Part shown: piece by piece, positions 45,813 to 59,367 of the stretch | Numbering within the stretch: position 1 is the first letter of the stretch | Layout of the letters: every line of letters begins with the position of its first letter | Source: Theobroma cacao | Lineage: Eukaryota; Streptophyta; Magnoliopsida; Malvales; Malvaceae | NCBI RefSeq assembly: GCF_000208745.1 | Contig: NC_030856.1 | Coordinates: 2,153,659 to 2,217,658 of the forward strand | Length of the DNA stretch: 64,000 nt | Direction of reading: 5' to 3' | Notes under the pieces: generated by a model | The model's input: only the letters and a program-made list of their open reading frames with translations | What the model was told of the DNA's origin: nothing | The model's database searches: none | Translations under genes and position numbers: made by a program

Positions 45813-48800
45813 CATGCTGAAATTTATCAGACACATGGAAATATGATTTAGCAATAAAGTACATGTGGGATGCACGCAAGGAAGGAAAAGAAATAAAATT
45901 TTGTTATTGCCACGTGCTTGTTTGCTTTTTTTATTAAATTCATTAAATTTTTTATTTTATCATGCCACGTACATGTCTTCTATTGCCACATCATGTTTTC
46001 ACATGTCCTATAAATGCTAGCGTGGCTTGGAGTTAAAACATCCATGGATTCTATCCAAATAAGGGTGCTTGGATAATGAAAATAACACTTTAAGAGCTTA
46101 ATTAGATGCAATTATATGCAAAATAATCATGCAGCACTCTCATTCTTATAATATGAATGGGTTCTTTTTTTATTATTATTAAATGACGAGTACTTTGAGT
46201 AATTATTGAAGGAATTGAAGACAAAGTTGCTGATGATCAATGAGAGTTTGAATTTCTCCAGGATACAAGTGTGACTTTCCCTAATTTTTATAATGTAAAA
46301 CCCCGTAAAAACCTTTCTTGAAGAAAAGTTTTCATCTTTTTCCTATTTTGTTGTTCAAATCTTTTTCCCATTCCAAGAAAGAATCAGAATCACCTAGCTA
46401 ATTATTGTATGAATATGCCGTTCTTTCTTTTTAATTTATGAGTATTGGCCTTTTATATCGGTCAAAATAAAGAGTCTAAAATTTTTGAACAACAATTTTA
46501 AAATACAGTTGGATTAGTTTATGAGTGTTGAAAAGATTTGGTTCGAAGGCAAAATCCAAAATTGTAATTGAAGGAAAAGTATGTAAAAGAAATACCTTTA
46601 GTTGAACTCGCTTCTTAACTTCTTTTTGAATGGTAAAATTTATCAATTTAGGACAGTTTTAAACTTCCAACTCCTCCAAAGATGATGATGAGATGAGAAA
46701 GTTTTCCGAGCAAAACCAACCCAAATTTGTCAAGTTTACAAGTCGTAAATCTTGTAGGCAAGGGAGTTCAATGGCACAATAAACTCCATTATTTTCTTTT
46801 GCCACAATGAAGACTTGTTGTAGCTGAGGAGAATCAGTTATCCAAAATGATTTTAACCGTGGAAGAACTTGAGCCAGAGGGATTTGAAAAACATATTCCA
46901 GTCTTGGACAATAACTTATTCTTAGAGTTTCCAATTTTGGCAAGAACGGAGAAAAGGCATTTGGTTTTATCTCATCAGCACGGCCCAACTCAGTGATAAT
47001 GTGTTGCAGTCCATCACAGTGATCTATCATGAGTTGTTGTAGCAGCACCAAGCTTTGAGCAAGGGATGGTGAGAAGAGATGTTTCAATCTATGGCAGTAA
47101 CTAATTTCTACAAACTTCAAACTTTGTGGCGTGGGAGATAAAGAGACAATTTCCATGCAATTCCTTGCTGTCAACTTCTCTAGTTTTTGTAGAAATCCCT
47201 TTGGAATCAGACCGTTGCACAACATTTTCAAACCAGTCATTTCTTCTATGACTAATTCCACCAAATTGATCAAGGCATCGTTTGAGACGTGGCCTTCTGT
47301 TGCATCAATCAAGCATTCCAGCTCCTTGCCATTTTTAAGTGCAAGAAAAGTTAATTCATTAAGCCCCTTTGGATCTACATTTGGAATGAGATTTTTCTGA
47401 TACATGACTCTTTCTAGGGTAACATTTTTGGCATTGTATAAGAACTCCTTCACTCCATGCAATCCAACATCCTAATAAATTCACAACAAAAATGGAAAAC
47501 ACTAGAAAAATTAGAATGCTAAATAACACGTCTTAAATCAAAATTGAAATTATTTTTTATGCATAAAATTTAAAGATTTGAGCCAAAAGAAAAGCAAACC
47601 AATGCTTGAAGTACAAATATTGTACAGTATACTTATTGGTAGATGTGAATGTACTAAAATGCGCTTATATAAACCCCAAAACATAGTAAATTATTTTCCA
47701 GATTCATCAATCATTTCTTACATAAGTATTCTTTCCTTTTCATTTTTTCTCGATTTAATTTAATTTCTTTCCTTGATGTACCAAAGTTAGTGCAAGGGTA
47801 GGTGAAAAGAGATATACCAGTTTAGAACACAATCCAATTCTCATAGTCTTAAGACTCTGGAGATTAAAAAAATGGGTGGATCCTCTCCATATGCAGCTTA
47901 ATTCTGGTAATGACGTAAGCTCCAAACAAGTTAAATTTGACAATGGTTGTACCTGATTTTCCTGACATAAAGAAAAATATATAAATTTTTAATTAATAAA
48001 TATTGAAATATGAATTCGTTATACTTAAATATAGAGAAGGCATATATTTTTTAGACAAATGTAGAAGGAAGGGTTGAAAGCCAATAATTTAGAAAGATTA
48101 GATAGTAATTATTTATAATTCAATAATTCAAAGAAAGGTAATTAGAAAAAGAATATATGAGAGCATTATTAAAGGAAAAATGAAGAGATAAGAGGTACCT
48201 CTAGCTCAACCATTTCTTTGTCAAAAGCAAAGACTTGCTCTAATTTTTTGCATTCAGATATCTCAAGTTTCTCTAGATGCAACAGACTTTGAGCAAGGCA
48301 AGGTGAGAAGATAGATTTCAATTTATGACAACGACAAATTATTACTTCCTTCAGACTTTGTAGGCTTACATGATGAGTTGGCTCTTTCCATAGACTCTCC
48401 AACGTTGGTAATGACCGTAGCTCCAAGTTTCTTAAATTTGAGATCGATTGCATTTGACTTTCTTTCCCATTCATTTGAAACACTGATTGCAACTCCTTAC
48501 AATCCGAAATACTCAATGTTTCTAACTTTTGTAAGAAGCTAATCGGGGATTGACCACGACATAACTTTTTCAAAGAAGTCATTCCTTTCATCTTTAAGTT
48601 CACCAGAGTAGAGAATGCAGTGGTTGAACTTTGTTCTCGTTTTGTATCGATCAAGCTTTCCATGGTGATATTGTGCAGAGTAAGGTTTTCCACGTTGCAA
48701 AACAGCTCCTTAAATGCATTTAATGAGGATGAGAAATCTCTAATTGTCAAGGTTCTCAAGTGCATCCCCATCAAATCTTCAGTATCTTCATTTACAGCTA

Positions 48801-50836
48801 TATCGTACCTTTGTAGTTTAGGGAACACAAAGTTTTCTTGAGAACATTGATCAGTAGAAACTCTCAATCTTAATGCACTCAAACGAGACATGAATTAAGC
48901 TCCAATAAGTTCGCATTGTTTTCTGTGTCCACGTGTAGCTCCTGGAGTGACGCTAACCTGTTGAACACAAATACAAAATATTGTTAACACAATAATAGCG
49001 TTTTCATTTGAATGATACAAATAGCTAGGTAATGAAATGAATAATATAACATAATTTTTTAAAAATTTTTTCATGCGTAGAGAAAATATATGTGTGTACT
49101 TAAATACTTAACTGAAAACAATAAATTAAACAATTTTAATCACATCTTAATACTACCTTGATAGCAAGTTAGGGGGGAAATAGCAGCAATGTTCCTCTCC
49201 ATGGAAATATAGGGATTTTAGTCTTCGCAATTCCACTAATTCCTCCGTTAGCTCTTCAATATTAGTAACAAACAATGTCAAAATCTCAAGGTTTTCCATG
49301 TTTCCCAATGATGAGATGTTTCTGAGCTTGCAATCCACAAAGCACAGAGTTCGAAGATTTGTCAAGAATTGAAGTGCTTTTAGTGAGAGTACAACATTTT
49401 TGAGAAGTAAAACTCGGAGGGTTTTCATTCCTTCAAAAAACATACTCGAAATTTCCAATGAAGTATCTCCCACTAAAAAAAAAGTCTTAAGTTTTGAAAA
49501 TTCCAAATTGTCAGGAAAGTTATTTATCTCAACGTCCCATAAGGAGATTGCCGTATAATATCCAAAACTTTCACTTATAGACCATTCCGTCAACCCATCT
49601 TTTACCATGAATTTATTTTCCCCTCTCAATGTTACCCAATGAGCAAAATCGCGAACCACATCATGCATTTTTATAGTTTCTTCATCGTCAGTTTCCAATA
49701 GCAAACCAGATTGTTGGAGTTTAGTTAATGCTTCATAAATTTCCCTCCGTAAGACTTCAAATGAGTTAATGTTACAGAACAATCCTTGACCAATTCCACA
49801 CATAACCAAAATCTCAATCGGTATTTCAAAATCTTCTGGAAAAAGGGAACACAACAAGAAACATGACTTGACATTATCATCCTCCAAATAATCATAACTA
49901 AGCTCAAGACGGCTATAGATACCTCCATAAACATCTTGATTATCTAAAGGTCTTGAGTCTCTAAGTCGTTGATTTGCTACCATCCATCCATTTAGACTTT
50001 TACCTTTCAGAGCTTTTGCCACAGTTACAATTGCAAGAGGCAAACCATTGCATTCACGAGCAACCTCCTTGGCTACAATCAAGGTGGGGGAGTCATCTTC
50101 TACACCAGCTTTATCTTTGAATAAAGCCCACGCTTCATTTTCAGATAAGATATTGAGGTGAACTTCCTTTTGACTATTCATACGAGTGCAAACTTGTTGA
50201 AGACGCGTGGTTAAAAAAATTTTGCAGCCCTTGTGATCATCACCAAATGGAATTCCTATAACCTTCAAGTCAAGTTCTTCCCAAACATCATCAAGGATTA
50301 TAAGGATGCTCTTCTCGTCTTTGATTCTCAACCACAATTGTTCTGCTCTTCCTTCTGGTGTCTTCTTTTGAAAATCTAAATCTAGAAAGTCTGCAATTTT
50401 ATCTTGAATATTGTTGATGTTTGGATTTTGGGACACGGTTACAACCACAACTTTATCGAAGAGTTGTTTGGCTTGGTTTCCCACTTCTTTTGCCAAAGTG
50501 GTTTTACCCACTCCTCCCATCCCATATAGTCCAATCATGTTCACATCACCATTATTCAGAGCCTCCATGATCCCTTTGAAAGCAGAATTCGAAGATTCAG
50601 AAGACATGAAATCCTTAGATGGAATGAACTCTAATCCTGGAAGAGTAGATCGGTAACCTACTCGTTCAAAATTAGAATTCTCTAAAAGTTGAGAGATACA
50701 AAGTGTCTTCTTCGCTACTTTGATACTTAAGCAGTATCGCCAGCCCCAACTAAGACGCCAATTGAAACACTTGTTACGTTCAATTTCATCTTCCAAACTC
50801 TGAGCTTCTCCCAATTCTTTGTCTGCCCTTGTTAGA

Positions 50837-51590
50837 CACAAATTACCTCCACCACAGAATGTCATAAAATGGGAAATCCTCCCACCCATAAACGAATGAA
50901 GCATCAGCCTAAGCATCTCTCGCAACATGACAGCATTTCCAAAGATTTTCCCCACCAGTTTTTGTTGATAATCAGCAGCATCCAATAAGCCCTCGAAGTA
51001 TCAACCCCGTGGGCAGCTCAAAACCAGGCCCCAAGTGTCTCCTGCTTGAAATTCCTGTTTTAGCCCAACGGTCAGCGCACTCGTTGGCTTCCCATGTGTA
51101 TGTTTGACACTTGCACCGAGCCTACCAGCCCAATCAGCTCATCAAGCTTTTTCTTGGAAAGTGGATTTTTATTAACCACGCAACCGATATGCCATTGTTA
51201 GTCTAAAGCTGAAGCTACCAGAGACTCATTAGAATGAATACTAGCCTGCCCAAAAAAAAAAAAAAGGAAAGAAAAGCTGTACAATAAAAGAGCACAACTG
51301 CTCACATAGATTAGCAGTAGTCCCACAACATTCAGCAACCAACAACAAGAGAAGCTCAAAGCTGCCTATACACAAAAACTGGCGGCTGGAAACAGGAAAG
51401 CTATCAAACTAAGACTATCCTCGTAAGAGTATCTAGAACGAAGCAACAAAAGCAAAAGCCGAAGGCATCAAACCAAGTGTGCTCCAAAATAAAGGCAAGG
51501 GACTCAAGATCCCTTGAAATCCTTTGGTCATCCTAGCCCTTGGAAATCCCTCCGCTATCTCCATGGCCGCACCTGCACATTCACAGACCA
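50837..51590 (-). mobile_element. LINE-like debris replacing the 5' end of CNL gene 2
   Basis: On the minus strand, TYTWEANECADRWAKTGIS (about 51105-51050) is the end of an RVT_3-type RNase H domain (the H-xx-R/E-x-N-x-x-A-D box). It is followed by GPGFELPTGLILRGL. This non-LTR retrotransposon sequence runs straight into CNL sequence at 50836. To its right, 51130-51590 looks like 3'-UTR-like sequence, with AATAAAAATCC at about 51165 and a 14-base T run on the minus strand near 51260. That suggests two nested fragments, but the second is not firmly identified. Confidence 0.55.
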
Positions 51591-51857
51591 AGAAGCAGTG
51601 TTTGGTTAGCACAGGAACAGTTTATCCGAAAGATAAATCTTAACCTGTGAAAAGCGCAGTAATTTTAAGCACATGTTCCTTTTTATGTAAATAACAAAGG
51701 TTAGCAGTGAACCACCCAAACTTGATTAGGACTATGCAAAGACAAGAAAGAAATGAAAACGGAATGCAGCCTTTTTTTTTTTACCTGCGTTTAGTTGATA
51801 GCCTCAACCTACTCATTTATGTTTAAACGTGTCTCTGCGAGTTCCTCTGAAATTATC
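51591..51857 (-). other. 3' flank of CNL gene 3
   Basis: Sequence after the gene 3 stop codon. GTTTATCCGAAAGATAAATC...AGCGCAGTAATTTTAAGC is shared with 2620-2715, and ATGTAAATAACAAAGGTTAG with 42040 downstream of gene 2. No polyadenylation signal can be fixed. Confidence 0.5.
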
Positions 51858-54800
51858 TCATAATTCTTCCATGTAAGGTGGTAGCACACATTTCATCCAC
51901 GGCTGCCAATCTATGGTCTTGGTGTGAATTGCATTTTGAGCAGTGGCAGATCCTCCAGGGGCGTCTTGCTTAACCAATCGTGGTGTCTTTTAAACAATTG
52001 AAGCAGTGAAATGTAAAACAAAATAGACATGTCATGTTATGAGGACAAAAGAAGAAATAAGCATATTATAAATTATAATCAATTTAGGCCAAATTCATTA
52101 AAGGTGATGGAAACATTCAGTAATGGTGATCTTCTAGACCAACATTTTTGTAGCAATGTATTAGTCAATCATTTTAGTAATTTAAGTAAAAATTTTGAAG
52201 ATTATGCCTAATAATTAATATTATTAAAAGACTCCATAGAGCTATATAGGATTAAAGTTTTTTGGACGTATACCTCTTCTTTGGCATGCACAAAACTCTC
52301 AGAATCAATGAAGAAACCTGTAGTCATCTTGGGACAATTTTTTACGATCAAATAACTCAAAGTCGATAATACAAAATGATATCCTCTTGGGCAGAAGTCA
52401 ATGAGGCATGGCAATTCTTCAAGTGATAATATTTTTAATTGATCAAACTCTATCTCCTTTTCAGTTGTCCCTTCTACTTCATCATCTACCTCAAATACTT
52501 GCTCCAGTTTAGAGTTCCCTTCAACTACTAAATATTCAAGTTTTGGAATACAACGAGCAAATCCAAGAGGAAAGAGACTTCTCAACTTTTTGCAATATTT
52601 AACAGAAATTGTGATCAAATTAGGAAAGCATATCGATTGGGAATCACCATTTGATGATGAACAAACTTGATCCTTTGCAATGATTTGGTCTAATTCCTCA
52701 CATTTTCGAATATCTAGATGGACCAATTGTGATAAACTTCGAGCAATTGTTGTGGGTGAAAATATATAGCTTAGCCTCCTGCAATCGGTCACCTCCAGAA
52801 TTGTAAGGTTTTCAAAGATTACATTCTGAGTAGCATCCTTCCATATATTCCGCATTTCAGATAAATGCTTCAGGCGCAGTACATTTAAACTAGAGAATGA
52901 ATACCGACCATGAACCTGAAATACCTCTTCATGATTCCCAACAACTAAATAGTCTTGATTCAATAGGGGGACAACAGTGTTACACAATTGGCTGCTATTT
53001 CCCAAGTTAGAAAGATATAATTCCTGCAAATACAGACATCACTAAATATCATTAAATACATTCCTTTTCTATAAGATGGGAATTACCTGATCAAATTTTA
53101 CTCTTAGGTCTTCATACTTATAGATGTCAATTCACAGAAAATCCTACAATTCTAACAGTATCACATATGTTTCAAAATTTAAACCCAAAACTTTTTGAAA
53201 CTGGAAAACAAAGACACCTAACCCCATTCAGGGTTTTTTTTTTTGGTGGTAAGTTTGAAGCTAAAATTGTTTCTCATTTTCCATTTCTTTGTTTTTCCAC
53301 GCATCCTTGACCCGTTCCCCAAACTCTCTCCTCGGCTAATTTAAGAACTTTCTTAAATACAATAAAAGAAAAGGGGTTTATTTAATTTTATTTTGAAATA
53401 ATATATAAGCTTTTTTTTACCCTTTCAAGATACATAACTATCACTCTCATGCTTATAAGATCGATTCTAAATCGAACTAATTTTTTTTTTCAAATGACAA
53501 GTACTAATAAGAAATAATTGAATGAGTTGAACATTGAGTTGCTGAAGATGAGAGTTTGAATTTCTCTAAGGATACAAGTGTGACTTGCTCTAATTTTTAC
53601 AATATAAAACTCTATAAGATTTCTTGAAGAAGAGTTTTCATTTTTTTACTAGTTTTATTGAAATCTTTTTCTTATTTCAAGAAAGAATCAGAATCAACTT
53701 GCTAAATTTCAAAAAGAAAAAAAAAACCTTGCTAATTATTGTATGAATGTGCCATTCTTTTTTTATTTGTTAATTCATGAGTATTGGCTTTTATATCCAC
53801 CAAAAATAAGTAGAATAAAATTTTTGAACAGCATTAAGATACAATTGGGTTAGTATATGAGTGTTGAAATGATTTAGTTCAAAGGCAAAATCTGGAACAA
53901 AAATTGAGAGAAGAGTATAAAAGAAGTACCTTTAGTTGAACCTGCTCGTTAGCATATTTTTGAATGGTGAAATTTGTAAATCTAGGACAGTTGCAAACTT
54001 CTAACTTCTCCAAAAATGGCAATGCCACGAGAAAGTTTTTCGAGTGAAACCAACTCAAATTTGTCAAGTTTACAAGTCGTAAATCTTGTAGGCAAGGAAG
54101 TGCAATGGCATGATCAACTCCATTCGTTTCTTTTACCACATTGAAGACTTGTTGTAACTGAGGTGAATCAAAAATCCAAAATGATTTCAATCGTGGAAGA
54201 ACATTGGCCAAATGACTTTCAAAAACATATTCCAGTCTTGGACAATGATATATTGTTAGAGTTTCCAATTTTGGCAAGAGTGGAGAACGGAGAGGGACGT
54301 CTGATTCTATTTCATCATCAGGTTCCAACTTTGTGATAAGTTGTTGTAGTCCATCGCAATGATCTACTTTGAGTTGTTCTAGCATCTCCAAGCTCTGAGC
54401 AAGGGATGGTGAGAAGAGATATCTCAATCTATTGCAATAACTAATTTCTACAAACTTCAAGCTTTGGAGGTTGACAAAATGGGTGGACTGTTTCCATATC
54501 CACTTCAGTTCTGGTAATGAGACTAGCTTCATAAGTGTTAAATTTGACAACGATGGTCCTTGATTTTCTTTCGAATCATGAAGAAGCTTATCTATTTGAA
54601 ATACTTCTTGCAACTGGCCACAATTAATAACTTTCACTTCCTTTAGATTCTGTAGCGCAGGAGATAAAGAAAACAGGCTAGAGCTTTGATAACTAGCTAT
54701 CTCAAGAGGGTAGTGATCTATGTTTGAAAGTATTTCATCGCCATTTTCCACTTCTGCTATTACATGTATTAGAGAGCCACAGTCGTGTATATGGAGTTCT

Positions 54801-57800
54801 TCTAGATGCACCAAAGTTGGAATAAGGGTAGGTGAAAAGAGATATGCCAGTTTAAAACACTCTGAAATTTTCATTGTTTTAAGATTCTGGAGATTAACAA
54901 GATGGGTGGGTCCTCTCCATATGTAGCTCAATTCTGGTAGTAACTCTAGTTCCAAACATGTTAAATTTGAGAGCGGTGCTGCCTGATTTTCCTCACATAA
55001 AGAAAAAAATAAATTTTAGTAGTTAGTAAATACTAAAATATGAATTCATTATACCAGATAAAAAATTTAATTAATTATTGAATAGGCATACATTTAAAAA
55101 AAATTATGAAAGGAAGTGTTAAAAGTCAATAATTTAGAAACATTAGAGAGTAATTTTTTATAAATTTGATAATTTAACAAAAAAAAGATAATTATATAAA
55201 GAACAGATGAGTGCATTATTAAAAGAAAAAAGGAGAGTGAAGAGGTACCTCTAGCTCAAGCATTTCTCTGACAAAAGTAAAAACTTGCTCCAAATTTTCG
55301 CATACAGATATGACGAGTTGTTCTAGATGCAGTAGACTTTGAGCAAGGTAAGGTGAGAAGATGTATTTTAGTTCACGGCAATCCAAAACTACTAGTTTCC
55401 TCAGACTTTGTAGGCTTGCATGATGAGTTGGCTCTTTCCATATAATCTGCAATGATGGTAATGAGATTAGATTCAAGCTTGTTAAATTTGAGAGTGGCTG
55501 TGTCCGTCTTGCTTCCTCTTCAAGAAACCCATTCATCTGAAACACTGATTGCAACCGCACACAATTCCAAATAATCAATGTTTCTAACTTTTGTAAGAAC
55601 TTAATCGGTGATTGACCATGGCACAACTCTTTCAAACAAGTCATTCGACTCATGTCTAATTTCACCAAATTAGAGAATGCTGTGGTTGGTCTTTGTTCTC
55701 GTGTTGTATCGATCAAGCATTCGACATCCTTGCAATATCTAAGCTCAAGAGAAGTTAAATCATTTAGTCCCCACTGATCTACCGTTGGGATAATATTTTT
55801 GTGTTCCATGATATTGTACAGAGTAAGCTTTTCCACATTGCAAAATAGCTCCTTAAATGCGTGTAATGAGGAAGAGAAATCACTAATTCTCAAGGTTCTC
55901 AAGCTTAGGCCATTCAGATATTCAAGATCTTTATCTGAAAACGCTATATTATACCTTTGTAGTTTAGGGAACACAAAGTTTTCTTGAAAATGATCTTTAT
56001 TTACTCTCAGTGTTAATGCAGTCAAACGAGAAAATGAATTCAGCTCCCATAAGTTGACATTGTTTTTACTTGTCACGTGAAGCTCTTGGAGTAACGTTAA
56101 CCTGTTACGCACAAATACAGAGTAATATTAGCTCAATAATAGCACTTTCAAGGGAATGACAAAAATAGCTAAGTAATGAAATGAGTAAGATAACATAAAC
56201 CTTCTTTTATTTTATTTTTTTACTTTTTCATGCATATTGAAAATGTGTACAATCCAATGGTATTTTTCTCTCAAGAAAGCAATATTCTTAAGCTACCTTC
56301 GTACTACAGGTTGCAATGTTTATTGAAAATGTGTGTGTGTTTGTGATAGTCAAAATAAAAATAACATAAGTAATTGGAAAAAAAATTAATAACATAAAAT
56401 TAAATATTTAATTAAAAACAATAAGATAAACAATTTTAAGCATATTTTAGTACTACCTTGATAGCAAGTTAGGGGGGACATTGCTGTCTCCATAGCAAGA
56501 AAAATATAGTGATTTTAGTCTATGCAATTCCACTAATTCTCCTGGTAGCTCATGAATATTAGTATTAAGCAACACAAAAACCTCAAGGTTTTTCATATTT
56601 CTCAATGATGAAATGTTTTGGAGCTCGCAATCTACAAAGCATAGAGTTCGAAGATTTGTTAGGAATTGAAGTGCTTCCAATGAGAATACAACATTTCCGA
56701 GAAATAAAACTCGAAGGCTTTTCATTCCTTCAAAGAACATACTTGAAACTCTAAGTGAACTCTTTCCTGTCAAAAACAAAATCTTGAGTTCTGAAAATTC
56801 CATTTTTTCAGGAAGATTGTTTATCTTACTGTTCCATAAGGAGATTCCCATATAACATCCAAAACTTTCACTCATAGGCCATTCCGTCAATCCATCTTTC
56901 ACAATGAATATATTTTCGCCTCTTAATGTTATCCAGTGAGCAAAATCGCGAACCACATCATGCATTTTTACAAATCCTTCATCATCAATTTCCAATAACA
57001 AACCAGACATTTTGAGTTTTGAGAGTGCTAGACGAATTTCCCTCCTTAAGTCTTCAATTAAGTTAATATGACAAAACAATCCCCAACCAATTCCACATAT
57101 AGTCAACAACTCGATATTAATCTCATAATCTTCAGGGAAAAGAGAACACAACAAGAAACATGATTGGATATTGTCTTCCTTCAAATAATCATAACTAAGC
57201 TTAAGGCAGTTATAAATACCTCCGCAAATATCTTGATTATCCAAATGTCTTGAGCTTTTGAGTCGTTCATTTGCTGCTATCCACCCATCTAGACTTTCAC
57301 CTTTTAGAGCTTTTGCCATAGTTACAATTGCAAGAGGCAAACCCTTGCATTCACGAGCAACCTGCTTGGCTACATCATTCAAGGTGGGAGAGACATCTTT
57401 TAGATCAGCGTTATCTTTGAATAAAGCCCACGCTTCACCATCAGATAAGATTTTCAGTTCAAATTTCTCTTGACAATTCATTTGAATACAGACTTGTTGA
57501 AGACGTGTAGTTAGAAGAATTTTGCAACCCTTGTGTTCACCACCAAATGGAATTCCTATAGTTTGTAATTTAAATTCTTTCCAAACGTCATCAACAATTA
57601 TGAGCATCTTCTTCTGGTCTTTTAACCTCCTCCATAACTCTTCTGCTTTTCCTTCTTCTGTATTTGTCTCATATTTTAAACCAAGAATTTCTGCAATTTT
57701 ATCTTGAATTTTGTTGATGTTTGGAGTTTGGGACACTGTAACAATCACAACCTTATCAAAGAGCTTTTGTTCCCTAGCTTGCTTCCCCACTACTTCCGCC

Positions 57801-58363
57801 AAAGTTGTTTTACCCACACCTGGCATTCCATACAATCCAATCATGTTCACGCCATAGCTATTTAAAACCTTCATGATCCCATTGAAAGTTGATTTAGAAG
57901 ATTCGGAATGCATGAAATCCTTGGGTAGTAGGAATTCTATTCCTTGAAGAGGAGCACGCTGGCCGACTCGTGGAAAGTTACAAGTCTCTAAAAGTTTAGA
58001 GATATAAAGTGTCTTCCTCGCTGCCTTCTTACTTAAGCAGTATCGCCAGCCCCAACTAGGACACCATTTGAAACACTTATTACGTTCTATTTCATCTTCC
58101 AAACTCTGAGCTTCTCCCAATTCTCTCTCTGCCCTTGTTAGCCACTCCTCAACGTCCTTCTCAATTACTTCAGTTTGCCTTATAGCCTCATTGACATCAT
58201 TTTTCACCCGATCTTTTTTCAGTGCAAGTTCGTCTCGCTGATTCTTGAACTCCTCAACAATTCTGCCGAAATGGAAAAAGTAGCTAACATAACGTGATGT
58301 GTATTCTGTTGTCAGGTTTCCCACGGTATTGGCAGCAGCATTGGCAAAAAATCCAGCATCCAT
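51858..58363 (-). CDS. CNL disease-resistance gene 3 (CC-NB-ARC-LRR), intact
   Basis: Predicted cytoplasmic nucleotide-binding immune receptor, RPS2/At4g27190-like. Five exons: 58363-56457, 56101-55249, 54982-53930, 53023-52274, 51986-51858. All junctions are GT-AG and in phase, giving about 1,563 aa, within the usual range of this long-LRR subgroup. Start MDAGFFANAAANTVGNL is the first ATG of the frame. Domains: coiled coil about 1-130; P-loop GMPGVGKTT (179-187), kinase 2 LIIVDDVW (254-261), CKILLTTR (280-287), GLPLA (341-345), CFLLCSLFPEDYEI (402-415), MHDV (467-470); then LRRs through exon 4 with repeated LE.L.I..C..L..+F units. Exon 5 encodes a short tail (TPRLVKQDAPGG to PPYMEEL). If exon 5 is skipped, the frame after exon 4 stops at 52208. 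No lesion seen. The pathogen recognised is unknown. Confidence 0.9.
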
Positions 58364-59100
58364 TCTTTGATGATACGAGGCTGAAAAACAACTTCGATGA
58401 GTAAAAAGGTTTTATAGAGAGACAAATTACAGCAGTATTGGATGTTTCGCAAAGCATAGTATATTTATTCATCCCTTTATGAAAATTTTTTTGCTCAGCG
58501 ATACCTTTATGAAAATGTAAAGCAAAGGAGAACAAATTGTTGATTAATCTACTTGAAAATTGACACTGCTGCAGATGGCAGAAATTCTTCAGTCTTAATG
58601 TGTATATTAAGAATATATCTTACATGTTAGAGAAAAAGTATGTTATATTTATTAATTTTCCTTTCAATCAGTTTTCTAGAAAATAAAAAATAACTACTAA
58701 TTATTAAGATATTGCTTTCCCTAAATCAAAGAGATGAGCTAACAAAAAAGAAATTAATACCGGAAAAGGTACGGAAATCCTTTCTTGAAACTTACCTCTC
58801 TATTCTCGCCACTTGAATGTGAAAGGATAAGAGACAAATACAAGTTTTTTAGCTTTCTGCTTCACACAAATGCCATGTGGAGTGTCACTGTAGAAGATCA
58901 AAACAGTTAATTTTGACATAGAAAATAATTTAGAGCTAATTTTGCATGTGAAGTTTGCAGTTGCACACTCAAATGAAAAAAACAAGACAAATAAGCCATG
59001 GAAGAAACAGATGTACATATATACCAAGGAAAGATGAACTTTCAGGAGCCAAGGCAAAGCTTCTATATTGATCCAGGCCAAAGATATTAGACAATGAGAA
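58364..59100 (-). promoter_or_regulatory. Upstream region of CNL gene 3
   Basis: Shares several blocks with gene 1 upstream DNA (14800-15400). Its part 58900-59090 also matches the tail block of the dispersed units at 17820, 37860 and 39490 (AAGTTTGCAG...CTCAAATG..AAAACAAGA..). It likely contains the 5'UTR and core promoter. Specific elements were not identified. Confidence 0.45.
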
Positions 59101-59364
59101 AGTTTGTGAGGAGAGTTTTTTTTTTCTTTTTTTTTTTTTTGAGTTAAAAGAAAATATGCATCAACTATTAAGTCAAATGTTCGTTTGCTACCTCTTGTAT
59201 ATGTTGTAATCTATGATAATTGTCTGTGTCTAATTCTATGATAGTAATATACATGTTTTTTCTTAATCAGTATTTTTTTGGTGATAAGCTTTTTGTGGTT
59301 GCTATATATTCCACCCAAAGCAAGTATGCCAACCCAAAGTCTTAAACTATGTAAGTCAAAGACT
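59101..59364. other. Intergenic, T-rich run
   Basis: T-rich run near 59117-59141 followed by GAGTTAAAAGAAAAT, as in the gene 1 upstream region. Nothing else recognised. Confidence 0.5.
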
Positions 59365-59367
59365 TTA

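Larger units (their letters stand above)
42220..50985 (-). pseudogene. CNL disease-resistance gene 2, mosaic pseudogene
   Basis: Paralogue of genes 1 and 3 in pieces: 50836-49157 (end of CC, NB-ARC), 48957-48199, 47952-47775, then two LRR blocks 47471-46596 and 45641-44585, then 44178-43651 and a final small exon 42354-42220. NB-ARC motifs survive: GMGGVGKTT, LIILDDVW, CKIFLTTR, GLPLA, CFLLCSLFPED, MHDV. Damage: the first ~75 residues of the coiled coil are replaced by LINE debris upstream of LTRADKELGEAQ (50836). There is a 1-bp deletion near 48891, exon 3 is cut at 47775, a TAA lies at 46659-46661, a 5-bp deletion near 45295, and frame loss plus TAG near 44125. An in-frame loss of about 60 codons occurs in exon 4. 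The long NB-ARC frame could still be translated if transcribed, but a working receptor is unlikely. Confidence 0.85.
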
